From NCBI RefSeq assembly GCF_011927905.1, contig NZ_JAATJL010000001.1, positions 2,542,001-2,606,000 of the forward strand: a stretch of 64,000 nt of DNA. The letters run 5' to 3'. Positions 54,397 to 63,225 of the stretch are shown in pieces. Position 1 is the first letter of the stretch. Every line of letters begins with the position of its first letter. Source of the DNA: Arthrobacter pigmenti (lineage in GTDB: Bacteria > Actinomycetota > Actinomycetes > Actinomycetales > Micrococcaceae). The position numbers and the translations under genes were made by a program. The notes under the pieces are model-generated. The model was not told where the DNA came from, made no database searches, and was given only the letters and a program-made list of their open reading frames with translations.

Positions 54397-54480
54397 CGCA
54401 TCACAATAATTGACGCCCTGGACAATGACGAGGGTCGGATCGCCCTGGACAGTTCTGTGCGCCTTGGTAGCGTGTGGTTC

Positions 54481-54918
54481 GTGTCCATCAAACTTGAGAA
54501 TGTCGGCGTAGCTGTCCGCGACCTCGAAGCGGCGATCGCCTTCTTCACCGACCTCGGGCTCAAGCTCCTCGGCCGGGACACGGTCAGCGGAGAGTGGGCC
54601 GACACCGCCGTCGGCCTCGACGGGAACCACGCCAATATCGCCATGCTCCAAACCCCAGACGGCAATGGTCGTCTCGAGCTCTTCGAGTACATCCACCCCG
54701 ACGCGATCGAGACGGAGCCCACCCGGCCCAACGAGATCGGCATGCACCGCGTCGCTTTTTCGGTCGACGACATCGACGAGGCCCTCAAGATTGCCGCGAG
54801 ACACGGCTGTCACCCATTGCGGGGTGTGGCGACCTACGAGGACGTCTACAAACTCACATACCTGCGTGGGCCGAGCGGAATCATCGTCATGCTCGCCCAG
54901 GAACTGAAGAAGAACTGA
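54481..54918 (+). CDS. VOC (glyoxalase/bleomycin-resistance) family protein
   Basis: A 145-residue VOC-fold protein with paired beta-alpha-beta-beta-beta units: LENVGVAVRDLEAAIAFFTDLGL and IGMHRVAFSVDDIDEALKIAARHG. Metal ligands may be the His/Glu pairs (H in MHRV, E in ELFEY). GTG at 54481 is used, with TAGCGT 7 bases before it (leaderless). Substrate unknown; members include glyoxalases and dioxygenases. Confidence 0.85.
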   Translation: MSIKLENVGVAVRDLEAAIAFFTDLGLKLLGRDTVSGEWADTAVGLDGNHANIAMLQTPDGNGRLELFEYIHPDAIETEPTRPNEIGMHRVAFSVDDIDEALKIAARHGCHPLRGVATYEDVYKLTYLRGPSGIIVMLAQELKKN

Positions 54919-54929
54919 GCCACCGCGCT

Positions 54930-55661
54930 ATGGGCGCTTGCATACCCGGATTCAGCAATGCTCGCGACATTGGAGGCCTGCCGCTCCACTCTGGTGGTAC
55001 GACTGCGCACGGCGCGGTCGTACGGTCCGAGACGCCCACCAATTATCGCCTGCCAAGAAATGCCGGCTCCATGCCGAAGTTCAGTCGCGTGCTCGATCTA
55101 CGTTCGATCGAGGAAGCCGGTGCATTAGCCCACCCATTTGCCGATGACGCAGTCTATAGGTTGAGGCCTCTGATAGACCCCGCTGCTGAGGCTCTGCGAG
55201 ATCCCGAATCCGAGACCACCTTAGGCGCCATCTATCGAGGGAGCGTGAAACGAAACAGGGCGACGATCGCAGCGATCATGCTTGAGATTTCCGAAGCGCC
55301 GCAAGGCACTATTTTGATCTCGTGTGCTTCTGGAAAGGACAGAACCGGAATGATTATCGCGCTGCTGCTGCGCCTGGCAGGTGTGACAGATGAAGCTATC
55401 GGCGAGGACTACGAACGTACGGAGCACAATATGCGTGAGGTCTTTACCCAACCGCTTCGGGACGCTCCGGACGATACTTCCCATGAACGCCGAAAGTACT
55501 TGCAGAATGCGAGGGCGGAAAACATCGAGCAGATGCTTCACCACATCGACGAAATTTACGGTTCCGTAGAGCAATACCTCTCCACCATCGGGCTGAGTCA
55601 GGACCAGGTGGATCGTCTCTGCGCCCGCTTACTCGCACCTGTCCCAGAAAGAGCACTGTGA
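54930..55661 (+). CDS. Tyrosine/serine phosphatase (Y_phosphatase3 family)
   Basis: A 243-residue phosphatase with the catalytic loop SCASGKDRTG (C132 and R138 of C-x5-R) and an N-terminal NARDIGGLPL block typical of PtpB/LipA-like phosphatases. It lies 12 bp after the VOC stop on the same strand; ATG is close behind that gene. It may dephosphorylate protein tyrosine or a phosphoinositide-like lipid; target unknown. Confidence 0.87.
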   Translation: MGACIPGFSNARDIGGLPLHSGGTTAHGAVVRSETPTNYRLPRNAGSMPKFSRVLDLRSIEEAGALAHPFADDAVYRLRPLIDPAAEALRDPESETTLGAIYRGSVKRNRATIAAIMLEISEAPQGTILISCASGKDRTGMIIALLLRLAGVTDEAIGEDYERTEHNMREVFTQPLRDAPDDTSHERRKYLQNARAENIEQMLHHIDEIYGSVEQYLSTIGLSQDQVDRLCARLLAPVPERAL

Positions 55662-55726
55662 AGTGAGCACAGCCTGCTCCCGTTCGCAGCGTCAGAAACA
55701 CAGCACCTTACGAAAGGCGGCTTCCA

Positions 55727-56560
55727 TTGGGATCAACTGAACGCACCGTGAGAACGACCACACTGGCTTACGAAACCCACGGCGAAGGGATTCCCATGGT
55801 AGCGATCCACGGGCTTGGGCCCGACCGCCAACTCATGGTTGGTTGCGTGGAACCGCTTTTCACCGCGCGGGAGGGGTACCGCAGGGTTTATGTCGACCTG
55901 CCGGGCATGGGCGAATCTCCGTCGTTGGTCGGCCGTGGAGGATCAGACGAAGTACTGGAGGCCGTGCTCGGCACGGTCGACGCCCTGCTGGGATCGGAGC
56001 CGTTTCTGCTGGTCGGTGAATCCTATGGCGGATACATCGCTCGCGCCGTCCTGCAGCGTCGTCATTCTCAAGTCTTGGGCATGGCCTTGATTTGCTCCAT
56101 CGGCATGGCTGTGGTCAATGAAGCACGCACCGTACCCGCGCATCAGGCTCTGGTCGCGGACCCTGCGCTCTTGGAGCAGATCGGGGACACTGGGGAGTTC
56201 CACGACAACGCGGTGGTTCAGACCTTCGAGACTTGGCGGCGGACTCAGCACGAAATTGTCACTGGGATGGAACGAGCGGACCAGTCCGCGCTCAACCGGA
56301 TTCGAGAGCGGTATGAACTCACCGAATCACCGGATACCGGAGGAACGTTCGAGTGTCCCATTCTCATCATTGCCGGACGTCAGGATGCAGTTACTGGATA
56401 TGCGGACACCTATCCGCTCCTGGCAAATTATCCTCGAGCCAGTTTCGTCGTATTGGACAGAGCCGGACACAACCTTCAGATCGAGCAACCAGGGCTGTTC
56501 GATGCTCTGATGGTCGAATGGCTCGACCGGGTCGAAGAACAACGATCTTTCACTGAATGA
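55727..56560 (+). CDS. Alpha/beta hydrolase
   Basis: A 277-residue hydrolase from a TTG start with AAAGGCGG 8 bases upstream. HGLGPDRQ (oxyanion region), nucleophile elbow GESYGG with Ser99, Asp in GRQDAVTG and His in DRAGHNLQIE form the catalytic triad. No lid type assigned; broad class of esterases, epoxide hydrolases or dehalogenases. Confidence 0.83.
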   Translation: MGSTERTVRTTTLAYETHGEGIPMVAIHGLGPDRQLMVGCVEPLFTAREGYRRVYVDLPGMGESPSLVGRGGSDEVLEAVLGTVDALLGSEPFLLVGESYGGYIARAVLQRRHSQVLGMALICSIGMAVVNEARTVPAHQALVADPALLEQIGDTGEFHDNAVVQTFETWRRTQHEIVTGMERADQSALNRIRERYELTESPDTGGTFECPILIIAGRQDAVTGYADTYPLLANYPRASFVVLDRAGHNLQIEQPGLFDALMVEWLDRVEEQRSFTE

Positions 56561-56567
56561 ACTCACC

Positions 56568-57035
56568 TTAGGCCCGCCTGAGCGCATCGTAAGTGGACCA
56601 AAAGTCCTCCATGGAGCGGGGCTCGCCCAGGAGCAGCGCCTCAAGATACAGAAGGTGCGTATGCCAACCGGTCAGGTAATTGGCCGCCTCGCTTCCGAGG
56701 CCATCGTGCCGCAATTCCAAATGCGTTGACGCACCAGCCCGTTTGAGCGAGATTCGTACCTCCGACGTCGGTTCGTCCGGGAACTTCCATGTCATGCTCA
56801 GTAGCTGGCCCGGTTCATACGCCTGAATACGGCTGGTGCAGGAGTAGTCCTCGGCATGCTCGATCGTCACCACGTTCCCGACGCCAAACGCTCCGGAAGT
56901 CAGTTTTCCGAGCCAACATGGCAATGCCTCGGCGTCAGTGAGTCCCCACCAAACCAGGTCCGAGGGTACGGCCAGCGACCAACTGTGGGTCACCTGCCCG
57001 TCCACAGCATCAAGTGCGCGCTCAACAAGTGGCAT
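56568..57035 (-). CDS. SRPBCC-fold protein (AHSA1/polyketide-cyclase type)
   Basis: A 155-residue START-like protein with a hydrophobic-ligand pocket fold; VTHSWSLAVPSDLVWWGLTDAEALPCWLG begins it, and TWKFPDEPTSEVRISLKRAGASTHLELRHDGL is the late strand pattern. TAGGCT ends 6 bases before the ATG, a leaderless pattern. Convergent with the hydrolase gene. Confidence 0.78.
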   Translation of the reverse strand: MPLVERALDAVDGQVTHSWSLAVPSDLVWWGLTDAEALPCWLGKLTSGAFGVGNVVTIEHAEDYSCTSRIQAYEPGQLLSMTWKFPDEPTSEVRISLKRAGASTHLELRHDGLGSEAANYLTGWHTHLLYLEALLLGEPRSMEDFWSTYDALRRA

Positions 57036-57059
57036 GACGAGAGCCTAACCTCATAGGCG

Positions 57060-58040
57060 TCAGAGAAGCCCCACAACCCTCTCCAGCCGCTCGAGCCACC
57101 ATGCGCTCCGCTCGGCTGGAGCAGCGTAGCGCTCGATCAGTTCCTCGCTCACCTCCGGCGCCCGCACGGGCAACCACCCGCCGTCGGGCATCAACGGCGT
57201 AGCCGAAACGTCCCCCTCCATCAGGGACAGTGTTCCCAACCCGCACGCATAAGGCAGCTCGGGAAGGGACGCGGCAAGCGCAACACCGGCGCTGATCCCC
57301 ACGGACGTGTCCAGGGCAGAGCTTACGACGGCGGGCAGCCCGGCCTGGGCGACGATGTCCAGCGCACGCCGCACACCACCAAGCGGAGCAACCTTCACCA
57401 CGATCAAGTCCGCTGCGTCTTCGTGCGCCACCCGCAGTGGATCCTCAGCTTTTCGCACGCTTTCATCCGCCGCGATGAGAGTCGAAATCTCTCGACGACG
57501 TAGTTCCAACCGGACAGTCCGCAGGTCCGCGATACTCATCACCGGCTGCTCGGCGTACTCCAGTTCGTAAGGCGCCAGCGCCTCTAAAGCCTCCAGCGCG
57601 GCGGGCACATCCCAGCCGCCGTTCGCATCGACCCGCAGCCGGGCAACGGGCAGGAGGCGCCGCACCTCGGCGACGCGGGCGACGTCGTCGTCGAGTGTCT
57701 GACCTCGCTCTGCCACCTTGATCTTGACCGCGGGCGCTGTCCCGAAACGTGCAAGTACGGGTTCGACGTCGGACGCCGCCACCGCTGGAACCGTCGCGTT
57801 CACCGGCACACGGCCGCGCACCGGCTCCGGGAAGCCGGCCCACGCCGCTTCGACGGCGGCGCGCAGCCAGGCGGCGGATTCGATGTCGTCGTACTCGGGA
57901 AAGGGAGCGAACTCGCCCCAGCCGGCGGGACCTCGCAGCATGAGCGCCTCGCGGTGAGTCACACCGCGGAAACGGACGCGCATCGGAATCGAGACAACAC
58001 GAGCGGTGGAACGCAGTTCCTCAGCAGTGGGGGCCGGCAT
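57060..58040 (-). CDS. menC: o-Succinylbenzoate synthase
   Basis: A 326-residue enolase-superfamily enzyme. Catalytic residues are K106 and K108 (AVKIKV), D138 (RVDANGGWD), E164 (EYAEQP), D192 (IAADES) and K216 (VVKVAP). It dehydrates SHCHC to o-succinylbenzoate in menaquinone synthesis. ATG at 58040 has TACGCT 6 bases upstream (leaderless). menC lies about 10 kb away from menD, separated by non-men genes. Confidence 0.93.
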   Translation of the reverse strand: MPAPTAEELRSTARVVSIPMRVRFRGVTHREALMLRGPAGWGEFAPFPEYDDIESAAWLRAAVEAAWAGFPEPVRGRVPVNATVPAVAASDVEPVLARFGTAPAVKIKVAERGQTLDDDVARVAEVRRLLPVARLRVDANGGWDVPAALEALEALAPYELEYAEQPVMSIADLRTVRLELRRREISTLIAADESVRKAEDPLRVAHEDAADLIVVKVAPLGGVRRALDIVAQAGLPAVVSSALDTSVGISAGVALAASLPELPYACGLGTLSLMEGDVSATPLMPDGGWLPVRAPEVSEELIERYAAPAERSAWWLERLERVVGLL

Positions 58041-58074
58041 CAGTCCAGCGTATGCCGAACAGCCTCCGCTTCGA

Positions 58075-58548
58075 TCAGGCCAGGGTCGAAACGCCCAAAC
58101 TAGCCAGCACACCAAACACGACGCCCCAGATGATGATCGAAATGACCTGCCAGAGGATCACCACGTTCTTGGGTGCGCCGAAGGAAACCATCGCTGCGGA
58201 CGTGATCTGACTGGGAAGGACGGTCTGGCCGAGAAGACTGACGCCGGCAACGCCGTACTTGTCGAACCGTTGGCGTAGCTTCTCCTTGCGGGGCGAGAGC
58301 GGCTTCGGCTCTTTGCCCTGGATGGCTTTCGCCCGCACTCCGTGTGCGCTCAGCACGAAAATCAGCATCGAGACGACATTACCCACGATTGCCGCAGCAA
58401 TTGCGATCACCGGGTTGATGCCTGCAAGGACGCCGATTATGGACCCGAAGTAGGACTCCACGAACGGAATCGCAGCGGCCAGCATCACCCCCACCCACTG
58501 CAGCAGGTCAGGAAGCGAAGAAGTGAAGTCTTGCAGTTGCTCAATCAA
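58075..58548 (-). CDS. Small multidrug export-like membrane protein
   Basis: A 157-residue membrane protein of the PF06695 type; helices with IPFVESYFGSIIGVLAGINPVIAIAAAIVGN, a cytoplasmic RKEKLRQRFDKYGVAGVSLLG loop and a terminal helix. TTG at 58548 with GAAAGG 8 bases upstream is preferred over a long soluble extension. Despite the name the function is unknown. Confidence 0.75.
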   Translation of the reverse strand: MIEQLQDFTSSLPDLLQWVGVMLAAAIPFVESYFGSIIGVLAGINPVIAIAAAIVGNVVSMLIFVLSAHGVRAKAIQGKEPKPLSPRKEKLRQRFDKYGVAGVSLLGQTVLPSQITSAAMVSFGAPKNVVILWQVISIIIWGVVFGVLASLGVSTLA

Positions 58549-58715
58549 GGGAAATGCCTTTCGTGGGGTTCCAGTCGGACCAACACCTGTGCGGATCGGC
58601 CAGGATTCAATCCTCGCGCTCCCATACGAGCCCCTGTAGTGCCGCACTGTCACAGGATTCCGGACCGTATTGCATGCCCGGCCGGTGACAAATGTCATTG
58701 CTCTACGCTGGAGTC

Positions 58716-59972
58716 ATGGTCCAGTCATCGCTCCGTTCGGGTACGGCGGAGAAGCACGAGGAAACTGTGACCGGCCAGCACGACGACGCCGGCTCCGCGC
58801 ACGGACGCAGCGTCCAGTCCACCTGGCTCTACACTCTTGGCTCGATCGTCTTCTTCTGTGTTGTCCTCGACTCGCTGCTCCTTATGATGGCGTTCTCGGC
58901 GCCAGTCACATCCACGGCAAACGTGCTGGTTGGGCTTACGCTCATGGCCAGTGCCATGCAGGTCCGCTACTGCTGGTTCTTGCGGGTGGGCCGCGGCGGC
59001 GGTCAGCCACAGCTCGCTTGGACGGTGGCCCTCCTCGCCCCGGCTGCAACGATCTGGTTCCTGGGGTTCTTCCGGTCGGTCGGCGAGTTTCCAGCAGCGC
59101 TTCCGCTGTGGATCGCCCTCTGCCTCTGGGCCGCCCTGCTCGAAAAGTCACGGCGGCGGATCGTACTGGCAGCCGGAATTGCACTGGTTATCCTTCATCT
59201 GCTCCTGGCCACCCACCCTCCTGATTACTCGCTGGGCTTCGGCCCGGACTCCGGCCTTGGACCAATTCTCATCTACTCCGCTGCCTTCCCCCTGATGGTG
59301 TTGAGCAGCTTGTGGTGGTGGGAGATCGTAGTGAAACTCGACGAGCACCGCCGCACGGCTGCCGAACTCGCCGTCGCCCGGGAACGACTACGCTTCGCGG
59401 CCGACCTTCACGACATTCAGGGGCATCATTTACAGGTGATCGCGCTCAAGGCCGAGCTGGCCGAACGTATGCTCGCCATCGATCCGGATGCGTCGCGGGA
59501 GCATCTGCACGAGACCCGGGTTATTGCCCGTCAGGCGCTTGAGGAGACCCGTACACTGGTTGCCGGGTACCGTGAGGACGCCCTCGACAATGAACTCGAA
59601 AACGCCCGCTCGGTGCTCACTGCAGCCGGCGCTCACTGCGAGCTCGACGTCGGACCCCTGCCTCCTGATCCCACCTTGCGCCATGCATTCGCCATGGGCG
59701 TACGCGAGGCGACAACGAATATTTTGCGCCACAGTGACGCCACTTGGGTATCACTGCGGTTCAGCCTGTCCGCGGACCAGCAGTACGTACTTGAGATCGC
59801 CAACAGCGGCCTGATTGGTGACAGGACAGCCCGGACGCCCGGGACAGGAATTGCCGGTCTGCGCGCTCGCGTTGCTCCACTCGCTGGACAACTGGAGGTC
59901 AAGGAAGACGCCGAGAATGACCGCTTCGAGCTTCGGCTGACCATCCCTTCGCCGCAAGGTTGCCCCGCATGA
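58716..59972 (+). CDS. DesK-like sensor histidine kinase
   Basis: A 418-residue kinase with six N-terminal membrane helices and a HisKA_3 domain with phospho-His232 in FAADLHDIQGHHLQV, followed by a HATPase_c domain (MGVREATTNILRHSDATW, GTGIAGLRARVAPLAGQLEV). TACGCT ends 6 bases before the ATG (leaderless), which also decides between this and an earlier ATG. The regulator gene starts on its stop codon as ATGA, so the pair is a two-component system. Confidence 0.9.
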   Translation: MVQSSLRSGTAEKHEETVTGQHDDAGSAHGRSVQSTWLYTLGSIVFFCVVLDSLLLMMAFSAPVTSTANVLVGLTLMASAMQVRYCWFLRVGRGGGQPQLAWTVALLAPAATIWFLGFFRSVGEFPAALPLWIALCLWAALLEKSRRRIVLAAGIALVILHLLLATHPPDYSLGFGPDSGLGPILIYSAAFPLMVLSSLWWWEIVVKLDEHRRTAAELAVARERLRFAADLHDIQGHHLQVIALKAELAERMLAIDPDASREHLHETRVIARQALEETRTLVAGYREDALDNELENARSVLTAAGAHCELDVGPLPPDPTLRHAFAMGVREATTNILRHSDATWVSLRFSLSADQQYVLEIANSGLIGDRTARTPGTGIAGLRARVAPLAGQLEVKEDAENDRFELRLTIPSPQGCPA

Positions 59973-60595
59973 AAGAAGCAGCGCCGCCGGGCACCATACG
60001 ATTACTGATCGCTGATGACGAGCACCTGATCAGGGGCGCACTCGTTGCGTTGCTCGCCCTCGAACCGGATATCGAAGTGGTTGCAAGCGCCGACAACGGC
60101 TTCACCGCGGCTGAACTCGCAATCAGCGAGCGGCCGGATGTGTGCCTCCTTGACCTTGAGATGCCCGGAGCCGATGGCTTGGAGGCTGCAGCGCTCATAC
60201 TGTCCAAAGTTGCCACCCGTGTGATCATCGTGACCCGGCATGCCAGGCCGGGCGTCCTGCGTCGAGCCCTCGCAACGCGCGTCTCGGGATTTGTCCCGAA
60301 ATCAACGCCCGCCGAAGACCTGGCAGATGTGATCCGCGACGTCAGGGCCGGCAAGCGCTACATCGACGCTGAAATCGCTGCGGCGGCGCTCTCCGCCGAA
60401 CGGTGTCCGCTGACCGACCGCGAGCTTGATGCACTTCGCCTGAGCCGCTCCACGGCGTCAGTCCAGCAGATCGCCAGGGACCTTCATCTGGCTTCCGGCA
60501 CGGTGCGCAACTACCTCTCCTCCGCGATGGCCAAGCTGAATGCAGTTTCGCGGCACGACGCTGCGGAGAAAGCGTGGCAGCAAGGCTGGATCTGA
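59969..60595 (+). CDS. NarL/DesR-like response regulator
   Basis: A 208-residue regulator: receiver domain with phosphoacceptor D62 (VCLLDLEMPGADG) and acid pocket DDE, then a LuxR-type HTH (LTDRELDALRLSRSTASVQQIARDLHLASGTVRNYLSSAMAKL). Partner of the preceding kinase, with which it overlaps by 4 bases. Targets are unknown; the PAP2 gene just downstream (40 bp) is a candidate. Confidence 0.92.
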   Translation: MKEAAPPGTIRLLIADDEHLIRGALVALLALEPDIEVVASADNGFTAAELAISERPDVCLLDLEMPGADGLEAAALILSKVATRVIIVTRHARPGVLRRALATRVSGFVPKSTPAEDLADVIRDVRAGKRYIDAEIAAAALSAERCPLTDRELDALRLSRSTASVQQIARDLHLASGTVRNYLSSAMAKLNAVSRHDAAEKAWQQGWI

Positions 60596-60634
60596 ATTGA
60601 GGAACCTTATCCTCGTTGTGTCAGTGTTAAGCAG

Positions 60635-61543
60635 GTGAGCTCCACGCAGTCGACCATCGAACGCCGCTACCGGACCGCCGCCAGGCGGCCTGCGCTGTTC
60701 GTGCTCGGCTCTGTGTTCTGCTTCGCTGCACTGGGCTGGACCTATTGGGCGTTTGTGCGCACCACCACCGGCCAGTTCGCGGACGAATCCGCGTGGCGTG
60801 AGGCCGGCATAGCCGCCCCTGACAGCCAGTTGCCGTTCCTTCAGTTCCTCGACAGCCTCCCGGTCATCTCGGTGTTCATTGCGGCCGCGGTCATCCTGTT
60901 CGTGACGCTGGGACGACGACGATGGGTTGCCGCCGGGATCGCGCTCGGAACGATTCTTGGCGCTAACCTGACAACCCAGGTCCTGAAGAACCTCCTGCTG
61001 GACCGGCCGGACCGCGGCGTCCCCACGCTTGACTTCAATTCACTGCCCTCAGGTCACACCACTCTGGCGGCTTCTGCCGCAGCGGCAATCTTCCTGGTGG
61101 TTTCCCCTCGATGGCGGCCCCTCGCGGCTGCCGCGGGCGGGGCGTACTCCGTGCTGGCCGGTGCGGCTACGTTCATCAATCTTTGGCACCGACCAGCAGA
61201 TGTAGTGGCGGCGTTCCTCGTCGTCGGCGCATGGACCTTGCTTGGCGGCCTGCTGATCATGCGGACTGGAAACCCGTGGAATGTGTGGTCTGGATTCGGG
61301 GAGCACTGGGCGGCATCCCGACTTTGGCTGGTGTTCTGTTGGATTCCTGGTTTGCTTGGCCTGCTCGGATCCGTGGGTCTGTACTTCTTTGTCCAACTGA
61401 TCGGCCCGGCACCGGTTCCCGGGACCGCCAACGTTCCACTCTTCTTCTGGTCCGGCCTGGCGCTCATCGTCGGCGTGGGCTTCACGCTCAGTGCGACGGC
61501 GTGCTGGCTCTTCGCGTCCCAGGCCCGCTTGCGCCGCGACTAA
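60635..61543 (+). CDS. PAP2 superfamily phosphatase
   Basis: A 302-residue membrane protein with six helices. The PAP2 motifs are K-x6-RP (KNLLLDRPDRG), PSGHTT and SRW-like ... H-x3-D (INLWHRPADV). It removes phosphate from lipid phosphates such as undecaprenyl pyrophosphate or phosphatidate. GTG start, weak GCAGG site. The stop overlaps the convergent MFS stop by 4 bases. Confidence 0.87.
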   Translation: MSSTQSTIERRYRTAARRPALFVLGSVFCFAALGWTYWAFVRTTTGQFADESAWREAGIAAPDSQLPFLQFLDSLPVISVFIAAAVILFVTLGRRRWVAAGIALGTILGANLTTQVLKNLLLDRPDRGVPTLDFNSLPSGHTTLAASAAAAIFLVVSPRWRPLAAAAGGAYSVLAGAATFINLWHRPADVVAAFLVVGAWTLLGGLLIMRTGNPWNVWSGFGEHWAASRLWLVFCWIPGLLGLLGSVGLYFFVQLIGPAPVPGTANVPLFFWSGLALIVGVGFTLSATACWLFASQARLRRD

Positions 61544-62763
61544 CGACCAGAGAGATGCTTCTTCCGCGGCGGCACCCAGAGCCAGAGCGCCGCGGCCCCG
61601 ATCAGACCAAGTACGCCCGTAGTCCAGATCCCTCCGGCCAGGGTGACGGCCGCGGTTACGGCGGAAACGGTTCCCGGACCTGCCATGGTTCCGATGTCAG
61701 TCAGCACCCGCCAGATGCCAAGGAACTGCGGCCGGCCCGGCGACGGCGAAAAGTCAGCCCCAAGGGTCATCACAATCCCGGACCCTATCCCGTTGCCAAA
61801 CCCGATTAGCAGTGCAACGAGCAGCAGGCTGAAAGCATCCTGTGTCAGAGGAAGCAGCAGCAGCGCGGTACCCATGATCAGCATGCACGGAACCGCAACC
61901 CAGCGCCGCCCGTAAAGGTCCATGACCTTCCCAGCCGGGTAAAAAATCAGCATGTCGATGGCCCCGGAGAGACCGTAGATGACCGACGTCGTCGTCGGGT
62001 CCAGCCCTATCTCCTGCGCCCAGAGCGGCAGCACTGCCTGCCGTGTGGCCCGGACGGCGGCGATCAGCAGAACGCCGACGCCAACAGTGGCGAAGATCCT
62101 GGCGTGACTTCGCAGGATCGCGCGAACCGTCGCCGGAGGTGGCACAGGAGTCGCAGGATCCGACGGTGAACCCCGCCCGCGAACGGTGTGCTGCGGCGCC
62201 GCAAGCTCCGGCACCCGATAACTCAGCACAGCGGCTGCAAGGGTGGCGGCGGCACCCACCCAGTACGCGCCGTCGAGCCCCAGACCGCTCATCGCGAGCG
62301 CACCGGCAAAGGGACCGATAAACACGCCGATCCGGGTAACACCGCCCAACGTTGACAGGGCACGGGCGCGGAAGTCGATCGGTACGGCCTCCGTCAGGTA
62401 ACTTTGCCGCGCCAGCCCAAACACCGCTCCGGCCATCCCGACCATGAAGATCGCCGCGCCGAAAATTGCCAGGTTCGGCGCGGAAAGGGCCAGGATCATC
62501 GCCGCCGAACACCACAGCGACGCCGCGACGAGCGCCCACCGCTCGCCGAACCTTGTGGTGACCAGTGTCGCCGGGACATTGGTCAAGAGCGAGCCGATTC
62601 CGGTCAGCGTGATGATGAGCGCCGCCGTCGGAATGTCCGCACCCAGGTCACGCGCGGATAGCGCAATCACGGGCGTGATCGACCCCGTCGCCACTCCGTA
62701 CAGCAACGAGGGACCGTACGCTCCGATTGCTATCTTGCGGAGGCTGAACGGTTCCTGGGGCAC
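61540..62763 (-). CDS. MFS transporter
   Basis: A 407-residue 12-helix MFS permease (YGVATGSITPVIALSARDLGADIPTAALIITLTG start). Typical of drug-H+ antiporter 1 families. GTG start; TAGCGT, which includes the stop codon of the upstream gene, ends 6 bases before it, so a leaderless promoter may lie in the upstream gene's end. Substrate unknown. Confidence 0.85.
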   Translation of the reverse strand: MPQEPFSLRKIAIGAYGPSLLYGVATGSITPVIALSARDLGADIPTAALIITLTGIGSLLTNVPATLVTTRFGERWALVAASLWCSAAMILALSAPNLAIFGAAIFMVGMAGAVFGLARQSYLTEAVPIDFRARALSTLGGVTRIGVFIGPFAGALAMSGLGLDGAYWVGAAATLAAAVLSYRVPELAAPQHTVRGRGSPSDPATPVPPPATVRAILRSHARIFATVGVGVLLIAAVRATRQAVLPLWAQEIGLDPTTTSVIYGLSGAIDMLIFYPAGKVMDLYGRRWVAVPCMLIMGTALLLLPLTQDAFSLLLVALLIGFGNGIGSGIVMTLGADFSPSPGRPQFLGIWRVLTDIGTMAGPGTVSAVTAAVTLAGGIWTTGVLGLIGAAALWLWVPPRKKHLSGR

Positions 62764-62772
62764 CGTCCAACG

Positions 62773-63225
62773 CTAGCGCAGGGCGGCGTCCTTTCGTGGC
62801 ACCAGGAAGAAGCCGACGACGGCGAGGACCCCCGCAATCCCCTCCGCAACCGCGCTCACGGTCTTCTCGAAGAACCAGAGCGGCTCGTACATCGCCGGAA
62901 TAGGCCCGATCTGGGGCAACTGCACATACACCGACAGCACAACGGCGGCGAACGCCGAAAGCGCGACGACCGCGGCTATGGCGTAGGACAGCCTGCTACC
63001 CCGGACGAGTACGTAGATTGCAGCAAGAATTGCCACCACGGCCTGGATGCGGAACAGGTTCCCTCCGCCGATGCCGTCCGGATACGCGAACTGGTACTGC
63101 GGTGCGAGGACGAAGTGCACGTAGGCGTCAACGGCCAGTCCCACTGCGATGATCACGCGAAGGACCATCAGCAACGCGGTGGAACGACCATGCGCCGCCG
63201 GCCGTCGGGCCGCTTTCCTAGCCAT
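62773..63225 (-). CDS. Four-helix membrane protein of unknown function
   Basis: A 150-residue protein with a basic cytosolic start (RKAARRPAAHGR) and four predicted helices (about 17-37, 57-75, 80-100 and 118-142). The helix 1-2 loop contains YPDGIGGGNLFRIQA. It overlaps the cupredoxin stop by 8 bases, so it is co-translated with that lipoprotein. It may be a membrane partner for the copper protein (inference). Confidence 0.65.
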   Translation of the reverse strand: MARKAARRPAAHGRSTALLMVLRVIIAVGLAVDAYVHFVLAPQYQFAYPDGIGGGNLFRIQAVVAILAAIYVLVRGSRLSYAIAAVVALSAFAAVVLSVYVQLPQIGPIPAMYEPLWFFEKTVSAVAEGIAGVLAVVGFFLVPRKDAALR

